Below the pieces are notes generated by a model. It did not search any database, was not told the DNA's origin, and saw nothing but the letters and a program-made list of their open reading frames with translations. Positions 58,462-64,000 of a stretch of DNA of 64,000 bases are shown one piece after another. The stretch covers positions 145,281 through 209,280 of the forward strand of contig JAFEKR010000058.1 in assembly GCA_019022495.1 (NCBI GenBank), written 5' to 3'. Source of the stretch: Epichloe hybrida. Its lineage: Eukaryota; Ascomycota; Sordariomycetes; Hypocreales; Clavicipitaceae. Position 1 is the first letter of the stretch. Every line of letters starts with the position of its first letter. The position numbers and the translations under genes are program-made.

Positions 58462-58575
58462 GATTCACAGACCTGACAACCCTTTCTTGAACTTTGTCGA
58501 GGCAAACTTGATTCACAGACCCGACAACCATTTCTCAAGCTTCTCAGGCAAAACTTTTGATTCACAGACTCCCCC
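58462..58575. repeat. Imperfect 48-bp tandem promoter repeat
   Basis: GATTCACAGACCTGACAACC begins units at 58462, 58510 and 58559 (third truncated), period 48-49 bp, each sharing the GATTCACAGA head and, for the first two, GGCAAA-type tails. The array ends about 30 bp before the TATA box of the downstream gene. Confidence 0.85.
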
Positions 58576-58607
58576 GCCCGTGGGCCGCTGAGTTGCAGGT
58601 CAAACCA

Positions 58608-58619
58608 ACATATATATAA
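58608..58619 (+). promoter_or_regulatory. TATA box of the DUF4188 gene
   Basis: ACATATATATAA lies about 125 bp upstream of the start codon, followed by a strongly CT-rich leader typical of expressed fungal genes. Confidence 0.6.
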
Positions 58620-58739
58620 TCACACACTTTTTCTTTCCGTCTCCCTCATTCTAACAACCCCCTTTTTACCTTTTTTTTTTTTTCCCCTCTTCTTCTCTGT
58701 CTCTCTCTTTCTTCTCTCCGGGCTTGTAAAACCATCGCC

Positions 58740-59737
58740 ATGGCCCGCGACATCTTCACGCCCATGCTCGCGCCGGTTGACGAGCCGAAGCCCGGCAGAA
58801 TGATCAGTACAAAGACGGTATGATGCTATTCCCTCTGCAAACTGCAACCTGCAAACTTTGAGATGAACCAAAGCCCCCATGTTTTTGGGGGGGGGGTAAA
58901 AATCCCCCAAACTGACGCCCAAAAAAAAAAACAAATAAACAGCTTTTCCTCAAATCTATCCTCGCCCAACGCCGCAAGTGCCTGCTCCTCGCGGCGGTGC
59001 AGCTCGGCATCACGACCCTCTTCCCGGGCCGCCTCGCCGTGGTGCCGCCCGCGGCGCTGGCCCTCATCGCGCTCGCGGCCCACGTCGTCGACAAGCTCAC
59101 GCCGTCCGCGCCACCGCCACCCGCGCACATGCTCTCCGTGGTGCCGGGCCGGGCGACCGCGCTGCTCCCCCTCCCCGGCCGGGACGGCGGCGGCGGCGGC
59201 GGCGCATCGCGGGGCAGCCCCGTCGTCGTCTTCAACCTCGGCGTGCAGTTCAACCACCCGCGGGGCCGGCTGGCGCCACACGCGAGGGACCTGGCCGACA
59301 AGTTCGCCCGCATGAACCGCGACCTGCTCGCGCGCCGGGACGAGCTCGGCCTCCTGAGCATCACCAACTGGACCGGCGCCGAGGCGCAGCAGGCGAGCGG
59401 CGCCGACGGCAACACCATGCTGATGAGCTACTACTTCAGAGACGTCGAGAGCATTCACCGCTTCGCGCACGAGGACATGCACAGGGCCGCGTGGGACTGG
59501 TACAACTCGGTCAAGCCGCACCACATCGGCATCTTCCACGAGACCTTTGCGGTTCCTGCCCACGGCCACGAGACCATCTACCTGAACTGCAGGCCCTTCT
59601 TGCTCGGCGCGGGCTTGGTCAAGACACAGGACGGGGGCGAGACGGCGTGGCGGAACGTCTTGGTCAGTTCGGACCACGTTAGTCTGAAGACTCAGTGGCA
59701 GAGGATGAACCGGGATGTGAACGGGGTGGCGATTTAG
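58740..59737 (+). CDS. DUF4188 / monooxygenase-like family protein
   Basis: Two exons (58740-58817, 58943-59737), 290 residues. The N-terminus MARDIFTPMLAPVDEPKPGR precedes a hydrophobic region (about 30-75) with one or two membrane-spanning segments. The conserved domain (about 105-285) includes VVVFNLGVQFNHPRG, SYYFRDVESIHRFAHED, WDWYNSVKPHHIGIFHETF and YLNCRPFLLGAG. This matches the DUF4188 family, often annotated as monooxygenase-like with a dimeric alpha-beta barrel. Conserved His residues (HRFAHED, HHIGIFHE) are candidate catalytic or ligand residues; the substrate is unknown. It converges on the glycoside-hydrolase-like gene. Confidence 0.83.
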
Positions 59738-59756
59738 GGGGCGGGGGGGCGGGACC

Positions 59757-59796
59757 AGCAGTAAGCAGTAAGCAGTAAGCAGTAAGCAGTAAGCAA
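59757..59796. repeat. Seven-base CAGTAAG tandem repeat
   Basis: Five head-to-tail CAGTAAG units immediately after the DUF4188 stop codon, between two convergent genes. Confidence 0.9.
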
Positions 59797-59872
59797 GTAC
59801 ATAATCCGTAGATGCATTACATTATGCGACGAACACGGCCATTCGCATCGTCATCCCCGCCCCCTCTCTCTC

Positions 59873-61726
59873 TCAAACACCCAATAGAACAATGTTGGTC
59901 GCCATGCCGCTCTGCCCAGACAGCCTCACGCGACCATGGTCCAAAGTCCACGTCCCGCTGCCCCAAACCACGGCCTCTCTGCTCTTCACCACAACGCCCT
60001 CGGGCAGCGAAACAGAAACCTCGCCATCAATGGCATCCTGCCCCGCGTTCACGACCGAGACGAGCACCCTCCCCTCGCCCACCCAGCACGCCGCATCAAC
60101 GGCAGCCTCGTGGGCCCCTGCTGCCCCCACGCGCACCGCCCTTGCCGTGACCACGAGGTCGCGGACGGGATCCCTCGACACCGCCGCGCCGAACCTGCCC
60201 ATGACCCTGCCGAGAGAGTCACTGAACGGCCAAAGCCACGCGGCAATCGCCTTGGCGCCGTGGTGAAGAGCCAGCGCAACCATGGCCACCTCCTCCTCGT
60301 CCGTGGGGTCCCTGAGCCAGTAGCCCTCCCCGTGGAACGCCTGCGGGTTGTGAGCCTTGGTCTTGGGCCACAGGCCCAGCCATTGCTCGTGCCGCGCCAG
60401 GCCGTCCAGCCGGTCGGACACGTCCTGCACGCCGCCCCGGCAGTTGTCGCAGCCGCAGTCGCCGTAGGTGGCGTTACAGGCGGTGCCCCATTTACTAAAA
60501 GTGCCGTTGATGGCGACAGGGTACGCGTCCTCCATGATGAAGTCCGCGCCGGCCGTGTACTCCTTGAAGTGGAAGTCCTGGCAGTTGAGGGTGACGGAGA
60601 CGGGGTGGTAGGGGTCGAGTTGGCGGATCGCGTCGCGGGCCTGCGGGAGGAGGTCGAAGGGGTCTTGGTAGCCGTCTGGTCTGACCGGGCTGTTGTTAGT
60701 CTCTGCCTCTGCCTCTGCGTGAAAAATCGGAGGACCGTGGGACGTAATACTCATCGGCGCCCCAATACGAATACAACCCATCAAAGTCCCGAATCTCGGA
60801 GACCTGCTCCCGCACGGCCGACAAGTTCTTATACGACCCCCTCAAGTCATACATGTACCGCAGTCCCAAGCCATCCATGTACGAATACACACCCCTCGAG
60901 TCCTGCACCGTCGTCAACGACACCATGCTGTTCATTCCCAGCTCCTGGTACGCCCTCACCTTGCTCGCATAGTCCCTGTCGCAGAGGAACCCGTCACAGG
61001 AGGCATAGTAGCCGATCGGCAGAAACGGCTCAAACACGCCGCCTGTCGCCGCGCTGCGGAACAGGATCCCCCCGTGCAGGTTGTCCAGCTTCGTAACGCT
61101 GCCCGTCTTCTTCTCGGGCAGGAAGACGACCTCGCTGGTGGCGGTGACGTTGCTGGCCCCGTCGGGGGTGGCCCCGAAGAGAACCACCTGGTACGGTTCG
61201 AACCTGGGCCTGAGCCGCGTCAGGTTGAAGGCGAACAGGGTCCCGGCGGTGCCGACGTTGACGCGGCTGGAGACGAGGACGTCGTTGCTGGAGACGAGTT
61301 TGATGGTGAAGACGACGGGAGGCGGGGACGGCCCGGTGAGCCGCGGCCATTTCTGGCCGTGCCATCTGGAGAGGTTGGCGTTCACAATGAAGTCGGCTTG
61401 CTTTTCGCTCTCGAGGTAGATGCTGTATCTGGGCTTGAGCTGGATGTTCAGGGCTGGACCGTCGGGGAGAGGTGCTGGCTCGACGGTCTGTCCGCCCGGC
61501 TCGAAACTGGGATATCTGTTTGGTGGGCATGAGTACTTTGTTTTTGCTTGGTTCAAGATGGGGGCTTGAGCTGGTCAGGATTCAGGATTCTGGAGTCAGG
61601 AGTGGCAGGCAGGTCTTACTGCGGCTGGTACGCCTTGCCGCACCATCGCGGCCATTCCGGATGGTTGCCCGTTTCCTGGGCGGCCGCGAGGCTGATGAGC
61701 AGCGTGAGGGCAGTGATGAAGCCCAT
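59873..61726 (-). CDS. Secreted glycoside-hydrolase-like (TIM-barrel) protein
   Basis: Three exons on minus: 61620-61726, 60751-61515 and 59873-60680, for 559 residues. A signal peptide (MGFITALTLLISLAAAQ) leads to an N-terminal beta-rich domain (YSIYLESEKQADFIVNA) with several N-x-S/T sites. A probable (beta/alpha)8 barrel follows: LPIGYYASCDGF, NSMVSLTTVQDSRGVYSYMD, YSYWGADEPDGYQDPF, PVSVTLNCQDF and ADFIMEDAYPV, where Asp/Glu pairs at strand ends could be catalytic. The C-terminal part looks like a beta-sandwich. I cannot assign a CAZy family or substrate. The exon 2-3 junction splits the Glu of WGADE and is supported by frame. Confidence 0.68.
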
Positions 61727-61775
61727 GATGGCGGATGGCGGATGGCGGATGTGGATGTGGAAGGAAGGGCGAGGG

Positions 61776-61814
<39 letters not shown>

Positions 61815-64000
61815 GGTGCAGGAGGATTTCACAAAGGGAGCGGGCGGTGGGGCACATCGGCATTTCAGTCCATATCAGTCGTCGAGATCGGGCATGTCGG
61901 CTGGATAATAAACTGCATTGCGTTCCTCCGTACGGAGTATGGAGTATGACACCCTGCTTGGAAAGGGTGAGGAATCAAATTATTCATACTTGCTTGGTCT
62001 TTGAAGCGGAGCTAAACGCGGCATCTACCTCGGATATTGAACAGACACTTGCTCACGTAATGATTAAAAAGTGTGTGGGCGGCTCAGGGCATTTCGACCA
62101 ACAAGCTTCCAGCCCGACCTTTTTAAAAAGTCACTGGACAAGCTGGCGAGGCGGGTGGAGCTCGTGCCTGGTTGTTTGTTATTGTGGCAAGTGTCGGCGA
62201 ATCACGGCGATATCCAGGGATAGCGCAGCCTTTCCCTGACAAAGATGACAGTTGGCTTGCACTGCCCTCCAGCTGTTTGGAGTTTGGAATTAAGAGTCTG
62301 TATCCAATTAGATAAAAGTGGATTAGAGGTACATGAGCTTGTGTGTAAATTAGCCAACAATAGTTGTACTAGCAATCTTTCTTAGTACCGCATTGTATAC
62401 ATAGGCCCCGCACGGTAATAGAGGACCAAGGAGATGGCTCCAGTTCTTTCGGCCGATATCCGCATGGATCAGGGGTAGAGCGTTATTAGAACTTCTGGGA
62501 GGACCAGACGTCGACAAGACGCGAAATACACTCGGTAATCCGCAGTAGCACAAGATACTCGTATCCCTCTGCTGGCAGTGGTGGCACCGAAGATCCGACC
62601 AAGTTGAAGCCGTTGACGACGGCGGACAAGGTAGGCGCAGGAATCATCACGATGCTGTTCGTCTTGGGAGCTTTTGGAAGCACCGCTTTCATGCTTCTGG
62701 ACCGCAGGTAGTAGATGATTGATGAAAACATGTAATTCCTATTGTATTATTCACTTCGCTATTTGGTCTCGCATTTACGAAGAGAGGAAGGGCGGACATC
62801 CGATCCTATTGTTTCTCCCCCACCCCAAAATGGGTTTTGGACATTGAAACGGCGTTACGAGACGACAAGCTGAGCGAGTTGAGCTCCAGCTCGATACATT
62901 TCATGTGTTTTCGGGGAGAAGGTGTCTGGACCATGGCACTTTGCTGGCGTTTTCTATGTTCTTTTTTTTCTTCTCTTTGTACAACCTCCCTTATACACCG
63001 ATGGAAATGTTGCGTTGCATCTAGGTACCCCTTGTAGCATATCATAGACATGTTGTCAGCATAAAGCAACAAATGATGAAGAGGAAATGCAATTTTGAAA
63101 TCCCATTGCGAGGGTATCCGCACTGAATGTGGATGACGAGCAAAACCGGACCAGCCATGAGCGGACAATGTGACGGGGCGTATATAACCAGACTTGTGAT
63201 ATTCCCAGAGTGCAGTTCTTCTCCCTCGCCACCGAGGCCGGCAACGCGGCTGAGCGGACGGGCAGGGCCCCCGAGGGCCAGGACAGTCGGGACGAGTAGT
63301 GGCTTGACGATGGGTATGATGCCGTCATGGGAGATGGTGATTGTGGCATTGGTCTGAAGAGAGGCGCCCAAGGTATGTTGTGACGTTTCTCTTTTTACAC
63401 GGTTTCACCTTTTCCACGGGGACAGAACCCTCGTCGACGCCTTGCACCCGTTTGTCGAGACGCCGGGGCCGACGAGACCAAGGGGATGGAGGCCAGTCTG
63501 GGGAGGACGGAGCGTGTATGTTGGCGGCAGGGAGTTCCTGACCCGGGAGCCGTTGGGCCGGTTTGCTTCTTCGCGGGGCTGGCTGGGTTGAACGGTGATG
63601 GCCACTGATGAGGGATGGATTGGAGAAGATCTAGATGGGTTGAGTATGGGGGGCGGCATCTTGCGCAGGAAGCCGGGAATTGTCGGGCGGGCTGATCAGA
63701 TTGTATTACGGAACGTTTGGACACGCTGCGAGATGGAGCGAGCGTATAATTGATACAGCATCTCAGTCCTCGTTGTGAGTTTCGTGAGGGGAAACCGACA
63801 TCGTTGCCACCACGCGAGCTACTGCTCTTGTTTGAACATGACTGGGATCCCATCAGCGAATCAAGCGACCAGCAGATCTCTCTCTCCACGCACCCGAGAA
63901 AAAAAAAAAAGAATCTGCTGAGAATCTCAGTTTGGCTACTTCTTCTTTTCAACGCCTCCTTCATTTCGCATACATTGGAACATCCCCCCCCCCCCCCCCC
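61727..64000. other. Terminal gene-poor region ending in poly-C
   Basis: Includes the glycoside-hydrolase-like promoter with a GACA repeat (61769-61814) and a perfect CTCCGTACGGAG palindrome (61926-61937). From 62.3 kb to the end several minus-strand frames (62486-62731, 63042-63371, 63405-63659) have weak protein character; the last two could be exons of one gene through a GTGAAA..TTCAG intron, but I recognise no family. The final 18 bases are a C run. Confidence 0.4.
61769..61814. repeat. GACA tetranucleotide repeat
   Basis: About eleven GACA units 43 bp upstream of the start codon of the glycoside-hydrolase-like gene, within its leader or core promoter. Confidence 0.9.

Larger units (their letters stand above)
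57580..58739. promoter_or_regulatory. Upstream region of the DUF4188 gene
   Basis: About 1.1 kb with no gene. Holds a CACTCG/CATTCG hexamer array (58240-58287), three 48-bp tandem units (58462-58575), a TATA box and a CT-rich leader ending at the ATG. Confidence 0.55.

Noticed and set aside
58826..59677. 283-codon minus frame opposite the DUF4188 gene
   Set aside because: Shadow in a GC-rich exon; the plus strand shows the conserved domain and a spliced start.
59936..61096. 386-codon plus frame opposite the glycoside-hydrolase-like gene
   Set aside because: Crosses the intron of the opposite gene, has no recognisable domain, and its composition is that of an antisense shadow.
63042..63659. 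Two-exon minus gene at the window end
   Set aside because: A possible GT..AG intron exists, but neither exon has a recognised domain and the reading phase after the acceptor is ambiguous.

Overview
This 64 kb window is nuclear DNA from a filamentous ascomycete (Pezizomycotina). Protein resemblance suggests a Hypocreales-like Sordariomycete, but the species cannot be named from sequence alone. The evidence is short spliceosomal introns (about 45-240 bp, GT..AG, CTAAC/CTGAC-type branch points), single-copy fungal housekeeping genes on both strands, and CT-rich leaders. There are no operons, rRNA genes, CRISPR arrays, intact transposons or convincing tRNA genes. The exon-intron models below were built by hand from splice signals and preserved reading frame.

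Layout. 0-13 kb: a 5' fragment of HID1 (minus), divergent PET127 (mitochondrial RNA processing), an acid-sphingomyelinase-like secreted phosphodiesterase and the V-ATPase catalytic subunit VMA1. 13-19 kb: a YIH1/IMPACT protein converging on an ACT-domain CASTOR-like protein, then a METTL25-type methyltransferase and a small Cys-rich ORF, all three on minus. 20-22.3 kb: a cytochrome P450. 22.3-27.6 kb: about 5 kb with no recognisable gene. 27.6-30 kb: homocitrate synthase with ten exons. 31.8-32.1 kb: a previously hidden two-exon gene for a 70-residue secreted cysteine-rich peptide. 32.6-42 kb: the SNARE TLG1, the mRNA export factor GLE1 and the large RNA-binding protein SSD1. 43-54 kb: a secreted ferritin-like protein, MKT1, a 2-oxoglutarate/Fe(II) oxygenase and an ATP-dependent DNA ligase-like protein. 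55.8-61.7 kb: a DUF4048 protein, a DUF4188 protein and a secreted glycoside-hydrolase-like protein. 61.7-64 kb: no confident gene, and the window ends in a poly-C run.

Themes. Several genes act in post-transcriptional control (PET127, GLE1, SSD1, MKT1), and three relate to amino-acid supply or sensing (YIH1/IMPACT, the CASTOR-like ACT protein, homocitrate synthase). This is neighbourhood rather than a cluster in the biosynthetic sense; only one P450 and one 2OG oxygenase are present and they are 27 kb apart. The most novel items are the knottin-like small secreted peptide gene, a recurring TACTCCGTAC-type palindromic motif confined to non-coding DNA, and several coding or promoter tandem repeats.
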